DNA of 16,191 nt from Pseudaestuariivita sp. (GTDB taxonomy: Bacteria; Pseudomonadota; Alphaproteobacteria; Rhodobacterales; Rhodobacteraceae), in NCBI GenBank assembly GCA_020629995.1, contig JAHDCH010000005.1, forward strand, positions 9,694 to 25,884. The letters are read 5' to 3'. Positions within the stretch are counted from its first letter, which is position 1. Each line of letters begins with the position of its first letter. Positions 1 to 8,300 of the stretch are shown here, piece after piece. The position numbers and the translations under genes were made by a program. Under the pieces are notes generated by a model that saw only the letters and a program-made list of their open reading frames with translations, made no database searches and had not been told where the DNA came from.

Positions 1-165
1 GCGGATGTGGCGCTGGGGATGAAGGTGCTGACCTACAACGATCTGTCGATGCTCAACCCCGGCTACTGGGCGTTTCTGACCCATCAGGTGGTGAAAGAGA
101 CGCTCGCCACCGCGGCCAGCGTCGGCAATGTGCCCGATCTGACCGACATCCTGAGGACGCCATGA
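1..165 (+). CDS. C-terminal end of an unidentified protein, probably a component of the contractile system (partial)
   Basis: Frame 1 is open from the first base to a TGA at 163-165 and gives 54 residues ending in DLTDILRTP. The coding region starts outside the window. I do not recognise the sequence: it is a mixed, soluble-looking tail without transmembrane segments or Cys. Its stop overlaps the ATG at 162 (ATGA), so it is coupled to the next reading frame and very likely belongs to the same operon. In contractile injection clusters the gene before the LysM baseplate protein is often a tube protein or a small hypothetical protein. That is context only and does not identify this gene. Confidence 0.7.
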   Translation, partial: ADVALGMKVLTYNDLSMLNPGYWAFLTHQVVKETLATAASVGNVPDLTDILRTP

Positions 166-200
166 TGCCAAAGCCCCAAACCAAGCGAGGCCTGCCATGA
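162..200 (+). CDS. possible 12-codon microcistron bridging two genes
   Basis: The frame begins ATGATG at 162 (a second ATG at 165) and encodes MMPKPQTKRGLP before TGA at 198-200. Its start overlaps the stop of the upstream gene (ATGA, 162-165) and its stop overlaps the start of the LysM gene (ATGA, 197-200). A GAGGA sequence at 153-157 lies 7 bases before the ATG at 165. These three features together make translation plausible. It could serve only to pass ribosomes to the next gene, or it could be chance or the remains of an N-terminus separated by a frameshift. No function is claimed for the peptide. Confidence 0.3.
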   Translation: MMPKPQTKRGLP

Positions 201-493
201 TCGACCGAAGCAGCCGTTATGCCAGCGCCGCCCGCGCCGTGACCAAGGGCCCGGATGGCGAGGATCAGCACCACATCGTGCCGCCGATCCTGCCGCATCC
301 CGAAGATCACACGCCGCTGCAGCAGCACGGCGTGACCGACAGCGACCGGCCCGACACGCTGGCCGTGCGCAGCTATGGGCAGGCCACGGGCTGGTGGCTG
401 ATCGCGGATGCCAACACCGCAGCCCATCCCGACCAGCTGACCAGGGAAGTCGGCACCCGCCGCGTGTTGCCAAGGCCCGAGGGGCTGGGCTGA
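197..493 (+). CDS. LysM/gp53-like baseplate protein (Afp7-type)
   Basis: A 98-residue protein. Residues about 46-93 carry the pattern typical of the small LysM-like baseplate proteins of contractile tails: a D-x-L-A-x-R-x-Y-G element (53-61), then GWWLIADAN (65-73), then a conserved R-V-L-P-R-P ending (89-94). In phage T4 gp53 and in the Afp7-type proteins of eCIS, this domain helps join wedge proteins to the central hub. The N-terminal 45 residues are polar and His/Pro-rich, probably a flexible arm. The start is preceded by GAGG at 187-190 with a 6-base spacer, and the stop overlaps the hub gene start (TGATG, 491-495). The position directly before hub and spike genes supports the call. Confidence 0.72.
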   Translation: MIDRSSRYASAARAVTKGPDGEDQHHIVPPILPHPEDHTPLQQHGVTDSDRPDTLAVRSYGQATGWWLIADANTAAHPDQLTREVGTRRVLPRPEGLG

Positions 494-1665
494 TGGGTGC
501 GTTCGGCAACCTTCTGGGTATCCGCTGTTCGGTCCAGCTGGGGCGCGGGCCGGTGGTCATGCCGGCGCCGCCGCTGCTGATGGAATCGGTTCTCGAGATC
601 GAGGTGCGGCAGGCGACCGAACGGGATTCGGGCTTCAAGATCGTGCTGAGCGCGGGGCGGGAGGGGCCGCTGGGCATGTTCGGGCCGCCTTTTGCCGGGG
701 ACGAGAGGTTCCAGAGGGGGGCCAGGGTGGTGATCACGGTGTGGACTGGCGTCAAGCCGACGCCGATCTTCGACGGGATCGTGACCAAGTCGCAATACAT
801 CCCCGGAACCGGAGCGCATCAGGGCCGCTATGTGATGCTGGGGCGCGACCTGACCCACGTGATGAACCAGGAGCAGAAGCGCGAAGCCCATCCCGCGCAG
901 GACGAGGCCACCGTGGCCCGCAAGATCGCGGCCACCTACGCAAGCTATGGCATGGTGCCCGACGTCAAGCAGCCCAAGGTCATCGACCCGCCCATCCCGC
1001 TGGATCGCACGCCGACCCAGACCTGCACGGACCTGTCCTATTTGCGGATGCTGGCGCGCAGGCACGGTTTCAAGGTGTTTGTCGATCCCGGGCCGCTGCC
1101 CGGCGCCAGCAAGCTGTACTTTGGCCCGGTGCCCCTGCCGGGCATGCCGCAAAAGGCGATGTCGGTGAACCTGGGGCCGATGTCGGATGCCTATGACGTC
1201 AAGGTCGAACACGACGGCGAAAGCTTTGCCGCCGCCCGGGGCCGCGTGCAGGACCGGGCCACGGGCCAGACGACCGAGCTGGAGATCCCGACGGCAGCCA
1301 AGGTGCCGCAATCGCTGATGCCCGATCACGTCACCCAGATCGGGCAGGGCAAGACCACCGAAACGACCACCAGCGGTTTCAGCCTGGCACGCATGATGGC
1401 CGAACTGATGGCCCGGGTCGAGGACAGCGCGAGCAAGGTGCTCAAGGTCACCGGCACGGTCGACAACGCGCGCTACAACGACGTGCTGAAACCCTATCGC
1501 AGCGTCCAGATGCGGGGGCTGGGCACGCCCTATAACGGCACGTACCAGGTGGCCGAAGTGCGCCACAGGCTGAAACCCGGAAGCTATTCTCAGACCTTCG
1601 AGCTGCACCGCGACGGTCTTTTCCCGCTGGTGCCGGTTATCACCCCCGAGGAGGCCCAGCCATGA
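493..1665 (+). CDS. phage late control D-like (gpD/gp27) baseplate hub protein
   Basis: A 390-residue protein, close to the usual length of gpD/gp27-like hub proteins. These form the trimeric ring on which the spike sits, matching tube symmetry to the spike. Supporting patterns are the early FDGIVTKSQY strand, the DLSYLRMLARRHGFKVFVDP stretch typical of the second hub domain, and the C-terminal YNGTYQVAEVRHRLKPGSYS region, which resembles the closing strands of this family. A longer frame reaches upstream to 394, but it runs through the LysM gene. The ATG at 493 overlaps the LysM stop and gives a normal N-terminus. The hub is separate from the spike here, whereas VgrG/Afp8 proteins fuse the two. 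Confidence 0.8.
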   Translation: MGAFGNLLGIRCSVQLGRGPVVMPAPPLLMESVLEIEVRQATERDSGFKIVLSAGREGPLGMFGPPFAGDERFQRGARVVITVWTGVKPTPIFDGIVTKSQYIPGTGAHQGRYVMLGRDLTHVMNQEQKREAHPAQDEATVARKIAATYASYGMVPDVKQPKVIDPPIPLDRTPTQTCTDLSYLRMLARRHGFKVFVDPGPLPGASKLYFGPVPLPGMPQKAMSVNLGPMSDAYDVKVEHDGESFAAARGRVQDRATGQTTELEIPTAAKVPQSLMPDHVTQIGQGKTTETTTSGFSLARMMAELMARVEDSASKVLKVTGTVDNARYNDVLKPYRSVQMRGLGTPYNGTYQVAEVRHRLKPGSYSQTFELHRDGLFPLVPVITPEEAQP

Positions 1666-2174
1666 GCGCATGTGACGGCCCGCCCTTCTGGGGCAAGTAT
1701 CGCGGCACGGTCGACGATCCCAAGGATCCGCAGGGTCTGGGCCGGGTCAAGGTCAGCGTGCCGGATGTGCTGGGCAGTGGCACGCCCTATGCGCTGCCCT
1801 GTGCGCCCGGCGCGGGTGCGGGGCAGGGGATCTTGGCGGTGCCGCCCAAGGGCGCGCATGTCTGGGTCGAATTCGAACAGGGCGACCCCGAATTTCCGAT
1901 CTATTCGGGAGGGTTCTGGACCACGGGTCAGGCCCCGGCAACGCTGGTGACAGACGACACAACGCGCGTCTGGGCGGGCAAGAATTTCACCTTTGAAGTC
2001 ACCGACACCGGCAGCGCCGGTGGTGGGCTGAAGCTGACGGTGAAGACCGCGCAAGGCGAAGCGCTGGTCGAGGCAACCGGAGCGGGGCTGAAGGTCGCGC
2101 ATCTTGGCCAATCGATCGAGTTCGGCACCACCAGCGTCAAGATCAACGGCACCAGCCTTGAGGTGATGAAATGA
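1662..2174 (+). CDS. gpV/gp5-like baseplate spike with N-terminal OB fold
   Basis: A 170-residue protein. Residues about 12-85 match the OB-fold domain of phage baseplate assembly protein V/gp5/VgrG: KYRGTVDDPKDPQGLGRVKV, then the GILAVPPKGAHVWVEFEQGD segment and a P-x-Y-S-G-G-F-W ending. The rest (about 95-170) is made of alternating Gly, Thr and Val strands, consistent with a short trimeric beta-helix needle. No lysozyme or toxin domain is fused. The ATG overlaps the hub stop (ATGA, 1662-1665), and the stop overlaps the PAAR-like gene (2171-2174), so hub, spike and tip are probably made in a coupled manner. Together with the preceding gene it makes up the equivalent of a VgrG split in two. 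Confidence 0.87.
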   Translation: MSACDGPPFWGKYRGTVDDPKDPQGLGRVKVSVPDVLGSGTPYALPCAPGAGAGQGILAVPPKGAHVWVEFEQGDPEFPIYSGGFWTTGQAPATLVTDDTTRVWAGKNFTFEVTDTGSAGGGLKLTVKTAQGEALVEATGAGLKVAHLGQSIEFGTTSVKINGTSLEVMK

Positions 2175-2506
2175 GCGCGGCGATCCTGACAGAGGGCACC
2201 GTCATCGTGTGCCCGCACGGCATTCCGGCCAAGGTCACGGCAGGCGGGTCCAAGCTGAAGGTGTTCGGCACCACCGCGGCGGTCGAGGGCGACAGCGCAT
2301 CGGTCGCGGGATGCCCGTTCACAGTGCCGGGTCCCAAACCGCAGCCCTGCGTCAAGGCCGAGATGACCCGCACCGCCACCAAGGTCAAAACCGGCGGCAA
2401 GGCGGTTCTGCTGAAGAACGAAGCCGACATGTGCAAGACCGGGGACGAGATCACCAACGGGCCGGCCAATTGCGCCGTGCCCCAGCCCAAGGTGACAGCG
2501 ACATGA
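2171..2506 (+). CDS. PAAR-like spike-tip protein
   Basis: A 111-residue protein, within the size range of stand-alone PAAR and PAAR-like proteins, which cap the spike needle and sharpen it around a bound metal. It has six Cys (residues 14, 48, 60, 88, 101 and one short of certainty in role) and a His at 16 in the early CPHG motif; the CPF at 48-50 and the MCKTGDEITNGPANC stretch at 87-101 resemble Cys-rich PAAR-like families. Metal binding is inferred from these residues. It has no C-terminal effector extension. It is located between the spike and gp25-like genes and overlaps both by ATGA, as expected for a spike tip. Correction on the count: the Cys residues I can place are 14, 48, 60, 88 and 101, i.e. 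five. Confidence 0.75.
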   Translation: MSAAILTEGTVIVCPHGIPAKVTAGGSKLKVFGTTAAVEGDSASVAGCPFTVPGPKPQPCVKAEMTRTATKVKTGGKAVLLKNEADMCKTGDEITNGPANCAVPQPKVTAT

Positions 2507-2862
2507 CCTATTTTGCGTTTCCCTACCGTATCGCGCCCACGGGCCGCACGGCGACCACGGACCGCGAAGGCCAGATCCGCGACATGGTCGAACAGGTGCT
2601 GTTCACGCCCAAGGGCGCGCGGATCAACCGGCCCGAATTTGGCGCGGGCGTGCACGAGATGGTCTTTTCCGAGAACGCGCCCGAGATTGCGGCGGCGGCC
2701 CAGCACATGGTGCAGGCGGCGTTGCAGCAATGGCTTGCCGAGGTGGTCGAGCTGCGCGCGGTGCGCACGGAAAGCGTGGGCGCGCTGTTGCGCGTGCATG
2801 TCGCCTACCGGCTGATCGGAGACGCAGAAGACCGCCGCCTGACAGTGGAGGGCACGCCATGA
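2503..2862 (+). CDS. gp25-like baseplate wedge protein
   Basis: A 119-residue protein with the gp25/GPW lysozyme-like wedge fold (structural, not enzymatic), found in every contractile tail. Diagnostic features are REGQIRDMVEQVLFTPKGAR (21-40), then INRPEFGAGVHEMVF (41-55), a helical stretch with Q-x-W near 75-77, and closing strands LLRVHVAYRL (95-104). In T4 the conserved EPR-type core binds gp6 and gp53 and starts sheath assembly. Here the region around N42-R43-P44-E45-F46-G47 is the corresponding motif. A longer frame extends to 2209 but runs through the PAAR-like gene. The ATG at 2503 overlaps that gene's stop, and this gene's stop overlaps the next start (2859-2862). Confidence 0.87.
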   Translation: MTYFAFPYRIAPTGRTATTDREGQIRDMVEQVLFTPKGARINRPEFGAGVHEMVFSENAPEIAAAAQHMVQAALQQWLAEVVELRAVRTESVGALLRVHVAYRLIGDAEDRRLTVEGTP

Positions 2863-5378
2863 GCGATCTTGTGACTCCGGCGCGCCAGCATTGCGGCACC
2901 GAGATGCGCCGCCAGCGCGTCGCCAGCCAAGAGATCGACACGGGCGGAGGCGTTCTGCTGAACGGGATCGACTTTGTCGAAGTTGTCGGCGCGGGCGCTC
3001 CGGCCGGGATGGAGCAGCGCATCCTGCTGGTCACGTTTCTGCGCGCAGATGGGGTCGCGGGGCTGGGCACGCAGAACTTTTCGGTCACCGGCGGGGCGCG
3101 GATCGGCGGCATCACGGTGACACAGGTCCAGCCGGAAACGCAGACCCGGCTGCGGCTGACGGTCAGCGCGGCGGGCGACTTTTCACCCTATCGCCTTGAA
3201 TGCCACGCAGACGACAGCCCCGGAACTCATGTGGCCAACATGGACCCCAGGCTGTCGGCGGTGACCTTTGGCTTCAAGGTGGAATGCCCGTCGGATTTTG
3301 ACTGCAAGCCGGCACCGCCGCCGCCCCAGGCCCCCCGCAAGGGGCCGCCCGTCGATTACCTGACGCGGGACTGGGCCGGGTTTCGGCAGCTGATGCTGGA
3401 CCGGATGTCGGCCACCATGCCCGGCTGGGATGAACGCAACCCCGCCGACCTGGGTGTCACGCTGGTCGAGGTGCTGGCCGATGCCGCCGACAAGGCCAGC
3501 TGGTTTCAGGACGCGGTTCAGACCGAAGCGTTCTTTGACCGCGTGCGGTATCGTCAATCGCTGGCGCGGCATGCGCGCCTGCTGGGCTATCGCCCGGGCG
3601 AAGGCAGCAACGCCCGCGCCGCCGTGGCCGTCACGGCCGGGCACGACCGTCTTGCGGGTCCGGTCATCACGCGGGGCACAAGGTTTCTGACCCGTTCGCC
3701 ACAGCCGCGCGCACCGGCCCGTCCGGTGGTTGTGCCACGCGATCCCGAGCTGTTCGAACAGATGCTGGCCGAAGGTGCCATCGTGTTCGAAGCGATGGAG
3801 GACCTGGCTGATCTGCGTGTCGCCCGGAACGAAATCCGCCTGCACGATTGGGGAGACGACGCCTGCGTCCTGCCACAAGGCGCGACCGGGGCAACTCTGG
3901 TCGGGGCGGCGGCGGATCTGGATCTGGCAGAAGGCGATCTGCTGATCCTCGAAGAGCGCATTCCCCTTGGCCGCACCCCGCAGGACCCGCCCGATCCCGC
4001 GTACCGTCATCTGGTGCGGATCGCCGCAGCGCCGGTTGCGGCGCGTGATCCGCTGTTCGGGCTCGATCTGGTTGACGTCACCTGGCACGCCGAAGACGCG
4101 CTGCCGTTCGACCTGCCGCTGGGCGATGCTGCGGGCCGCCCGATGGCGGTGGCGCGCGGCAATGTCCTGATGGTCGACGAAGGCCGGACCGTGGATTATG
4201 CCCTGTCGCCGGGCGCTGCGGGCGAGGATGCGATCGCGGTGGGTGGCCAGGACCGCACAGGCCTTGGGGCTGACGATGGCCCGGGCCGCTCGCTGCGCCT
4301 GCGCCTGGATGCGCGCGAGGTGGTGCGTGCCGCGCCTTATGGCACCGCGCATCGCGCGGTCGCGGCCCGGGCGGCGACGCATCCGGTTGCGGCACCCGTC
4401 GCGCAGGTGTCGCTGACCGGAGACGGAGAGACCTGGGTCACAACGCCAGACCTTTTGGGATCGGACAGGTTTGCACCGCATGTGGTCATCGAACCGGGGA
4501 CCGAAGACACCGCCGCCTATGTCCGGTTTGGCGACGGCGTGCTGGGGCGCAGGCCCAGTGATCTGGCGGGCTTTTCGGCGCGGATCCGGCAGGGCGGAGG
4601 CCCGGCAGGGCGGATTGGCGCAGGGGCGCTGGCGCATGTGGTGACGGGTGACGGCAGCGGCATCGCGGCGCTGGGCAATCCGCTGCCCGCCTGGGGCGGA
4701 GCCCCGCGCGAGACGCGGCGGCAAGTGCAGATCGCGGCACCGCAGGCCTTTCGCACGCCGCGCCGCGCCGTCACGGCTGCGGATTACGCACGGGTGGCCG
4801 CCACGCACCCCCGGGTCGCCCGCGCCTATGCGCGGCGGCGCTGGACGGGCAGCTGGCACACGATCACGCTGGCCATCGATCTTGTGGGTGGCGGGCGCGT
4901 GGACGCGGGCTTTGCCGAAGACCTGCGCGGGTTCATCGAAAGCCAGCGTCTGGCCGGGCACGACCTGCGGATCGTGTCGCCGAGGTTCGTGCCGCTGGAC
5001 CTGGTCTTTTTCGTCTGCGCGCGGCCCGAGGTCTATGCCGCCGACGTCAGCCGGGACCTGCTGCGCCTGTTCTCGGATCAGCGTCTTGCGGATGGCAGCC
5101 TGGGTCTGTTCCACCCCGACGCGCTGGACTTTGGGGGCGACGTGGCCCTGTCGCCCCTGATTGCCCGCGCCATGGAAGTGCCGGGCGTCAACTGGATCAG
5201 CCTGCGCGACGAAAGCGGGGCTGTGGCCGGGCGGTTTGGCCGGATGGATCAGCCGGGCACCGATTACGGCGACGCAGGCGCAATCCCCATCGCCGGGGGC
5301 GAGATTGCCCGTCTCGACAACGATCCCAGCCGCCCCGAGATGGGCCGGGTGCGGATCATCGCGCATGGAGGACGCTGA
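2859..5378 (+). CDS. baseplate J/gp6-like wedge protein, first of two, with an extra N-terminal domain
   Basis: An 839-residue protein of the large 'putative baseplate assembly' J-like family. Residues 1-148 form a separate beta-rich domain, followed by a proline-rich linker (about 150-164). From about 166 the family signature begins: VDYLTRDWAGFRQLMLDRMS, PADLGVTLVEVLADAADKAS, and EAFFDRVRYRQSLARHARLLGY. Near 554 is VRFGDGVLGRR and near 633 is TPRRAVTAADYARVA, both typical of the C-terminal half. The family forms the wedge ring that opens when the baseplate is triggered. The open frame extends back to 2730, but the ATG at 2859 overlaps the gp25-like stop and removes an Arg-rich shadow sequence. 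At over twice the length of P2 or Mu gpJ, it resembles eCIS rather than phage proteins. Confidence 0.85.
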   Translation: MSDLVTPARQHCGTEMRRQRVASQEIDTGGGVLLNGIDFVEVVGAGAPAGMEQRILLVTFLRADGVAGLGTQNFSVTGGARIGGITVTQVQPETQTRLRLTVSAAGDFSPYRLECHADDSPGTHVANMDPRLSAVTFGFKVECPSDFDCKPAPPPPQAPRKGPPVDYLTRDWAGFRQLMLDRMSATMPGWDERNPADLGVTLVEVLADAADKASWFQDAVQTEAFFDRVRYRQSLARHARLLGYRPGEGSNARAAVAVTAGHDRLAGPVITRGTRFLTRSPQPRAPARPVVVPRDPELFEQMLAEGAIVFEAMEDLADLRVARNEIRLHDWGDDACVLPQGATGATLVGAAADLDLAEGDLLILEERIPLGRTPQDPPDPAYRHLVRIAAAPVAARDPLFGLDLVDVTWHAEDALPFDLPLGDAAGRPMAVARGNVLMVDEGRTVDYALSPGAAGEDAIAVGGQDRTGLGADDGPGRSLRLRLDAREVVRAAPYGTAHRAVAARAATHPVAAPVAQVSLTGDGETWVTTPDLLGSDRFAPHVVIEPGTEDTAAYVRFGDGVLGRRPSDLAGFSARIRQGGGPAGRIGAGALAHVVTGDGSGIAALGNPLPAWGGAPRETRRQVQIAAPQAFRTPRRAVTAADYARVAATHPRVARAYARRRWTGSWHTITLAIDLVGGGRVDAGFAEDLRGFIESQRLAGHDLRIVSPRFVPLDLVFFVCARPEVYAADVSRDLLRLFSDQRLADGSLGLFHPDALDFGGDVALSPLIARAMEVPGVNWISLRDESGAVAGRFGRMDQPGTDYGDAGAIPIAGGEIARLDNDPSRPEMGRVRIIAHGGR

Positions 5379-5379
5379 G

Positions 5380-8300
5380 ATGACCCGCACGGCACAGCCC
5401 CGCGATCACGACCCGCGCCGCCCGGACAACCGCGCGGGGCTGGACCGCATCGCCTATCGCATCGCCACCCAGACCCAGAGCCTGGACCGCATGTTGTGGC
5501 AAATGCCAAGGCAAAGAGTGCAGGACCCGCAAACCGGCGCTCAGCTGGAGCCGCTGGAAGCGCTGACCACCCGCGACCTGTCCGACCCGACGATCAGCCT
5601 GCTGGACGCATGGTCGACGGCGGTCGACGTGCTGAGCTTTTATTCCGAACGGGTGGCACAGGAGGGGTATATCGGCACGGCAACCCAGAGGCGCAGCGTG
5701 CTCGAGCTGGCGCGGATGATCGGGTACGAGCTGGCCCCGGGGGTTGCCGCGTCGGTGCATCTGGCGTTCCAGGTCGAGGATGCCGATGATCCCTACCGCA
5801 CCGTGCCGGTGCCCGCAGGCGTGCAGGCCTTGTCGATCCCGCAAGGCAAGGACGAGCTGCCGCAGACCTTTGAAACCGTCGAAGAGATCACCGCCCGGGC
5901 TGAGTGGAACGACATCCACGCCCGCACGCAGCGCAGTCAGCGGCTGGCCCTGTTTCACCAGCCGGGCGATGCAAGGGACGGAACCCTGTATCTGTTTGAC
6001 ACAGACGGCAGCTTTGACGCGGCGGCGCTGGCCGATCCCGACCTGCAGACCTTTGCCGCGCCGGGCGATCTGGCGGGGTATCACCCTCTGCGGGCGGGGC
6101 TGGATCTGGAGGGCGCCTTGCTGGACCGGATCGAGGATGCAAGCCCCGACAACGGCATCGTTCCGGCCATCCACGCGCTGCCGGTTGACGAGGTTTGCCT
6201 GGACGGGCTGGGCCTTGCGCTGGAGCCCGGAGCGCGGATGATCGCGGTGGGGCAGGCACCCGGTGGCCCGGTCACGGCCATGCCGCTGCGGGTGGTGCGC
6301 GCCGAGGAAGACGCCGCCTTTGGCCTGACGCGGGTGGTGCTGACAAGGTCTGGCCGCGCGCCGGACAAGGTGCGCCAGGCACCGGTGCTGATCGCGTCGA
6401 TCATGCTGCCGGGGCTGATGCCGGCGGGCAAGTTGTCGTTCTCGGCCCAGGCGCTGGGCCAGCAGGTTGTCGGCAAGCGCTGGACCGGCGACGGGCTGAC
6501 CGCGCTGGTGCGTGCCCAGCACTGGAAGCGCGCCGAGGTCATGTCGCTGGTGGCGCGGATCACCGACGTGCGAGAGGATGCCGGGACCGAGCTTGGCTTT
6601 TTCGTCATGCGCGACAGCGCCGGCTTTTTCGGCAGCACCGCGCCGTTGTGGGACACGCTCAGCTTTGGGGACGACGGAAAGGGCGGCAAGGACAAGGGGC
6701 CCTACACGTCGAACTGGGACAACCCGCTGGGCAGCAACACGATCTGGAACGCGGCCAACGGCTCACGCCTGACCGGCGAAGCGCAGGTGTTTCTCGAGCG
6801 AGAGATCAAGGCCGTGCAGCCCGGCGGCTGGGCGGTGATCGAAACCGAAAAGGGCGAAGCCGTGCCGCTGCGCGTCGCGCATGCCGCGACCCAAAGCCGG
6901 GCCGATTATGCCATCAGCGGAAAGGCAACCGGCATCGGGTTTGAAACGGCCGAAGGCGGGCCGCTGGACGTGGGCGCGCCGACCGATGCCAACATCTATA
7001 ACGGGTTCCGTTTTCGCAGCAGCCAGTTTCACGGCGTCAGTCAGAGGCTGCCGATGGCCGGGATCCCCATGGCGCAGGACGTCGAGGCCGGCGCGCATGC
7101 CATCGAGCTGGACGGGCTGTATCTGGATTTCGAACGGGGGCGCCCGGTGGCGCTGAGCGGGGCGCGCAGGGATGCCGAAGGGCTGACAGGGCGCGAGACG
7201 CAGGTGATCGCCGAAGTGCAGCACATTGACGGCATCACCCGCCTGCTGTTCGAAGGGGCGACGGCGCACAGCTATGACCGCACCACCTTGCGGTTGAACG
7301 GCAACGTGGCCCTCGCCACGCATGGCGAAACGGTGGAAGAGCCGCTTGGCTCGGGCGACGCGCGGTTGGTGCACCAGACCTTTGCGCTGTCGCGCCCGCC
7401 CCTGACATATGTGTCGGCGGCAACCGAAACGGGCCGCGCCTCGACCCTTGCGGTGCGCGTGGGCGGCGTGTTGTGGCAAGAGCTGCCCAGCCTTGGCACC
7501 GCAGGCCCCGAGGATGCGGTGTACGAAGTGCGTCTGGCGGATGACGGCACCTGCACGGTGCGGTTCGGCGACGGAGCGCGCGGGCGGCGCCTGCCATCGG
7601 GCGAGCTGAACGTATCGGCCACGTACCGGACGGGGCTTGGCCCGGAAGGGCAGGTGCCGGCTGAGGCGATTGCCCAGCTCAAGACCCGGCCGCTGGGTGT
7701 GCGCGGGGTTGTGAACCCGTCCCCTGCCACCGGCGCGGCGCCGCCCGAAACGCTGGAGGCCGCGCGCCTGAATGCGCCCGCAGCGGTGCGCACGCTGGGG
7801 CGGATCGTGTCGCTGGCCGATTACCAGAGCTTTGCGCTGGCCTATGCGGGTGTCGGCAAGGCGCAGGTGTCCGAGCTGTGGTCGGGGCAGGACAAGGTGG
7901 TGCATCTGACCATCGCACCAGAGAGCGGAGGCGCGCTGAGCGACAGCGACCCGCTGATCGCCAACCTGCGCGCATCGGTCGACGCGGTGCGCGATCCGGC
8001 AAGGACCGTGATCGTCGCGCCCCATGTGCCGCGTCTGTTCACGCTGACGGCCACGCTGGATGTGGACCCGGCCTACCGTCCGGCGGATGTCGAATTGGCG
8101 GTGCGCACGGGGCTGACAGAGGCGTTCGGATATGATGCCCGCGCGTTGGGTCAGGCCGTCACCGCGGCAGAGGTCATCGCGGCCCTGCACAGGGTGGCAG
8201 GGGTCGTGGCGGCGGATCTTGACGCGCTGGCGGTGCTGCTGGGCGGTGATGTGATCCCGCCTGTGGGTGCGGCGCCGGAAACGGTCTTGCCTGCCTATCC

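Noticed and set aside
2730..2858. 43-codon N-terminal extension of the first J-like frame
   Set aside because: It overlaps the gp25-like gene in another frame and reads as an Arg-rich shadow. The ATG at 2859 overlaps the gp25-like stop as at the other junctions.
3183..5390. Very long reverse-strand open frame (735 codons) opposite the first J-like gene, and similar ones at 373-1671, 6763-8496, 8295-9857 and 10968-12470
   Set aside because: These are antisense shadows produced by high GC at third positions. Their translations are Arg/His/Pro/Gly-rich without recognisable domains, whereas the + strand frames match known families and have ribosome binding sites and overlaps.
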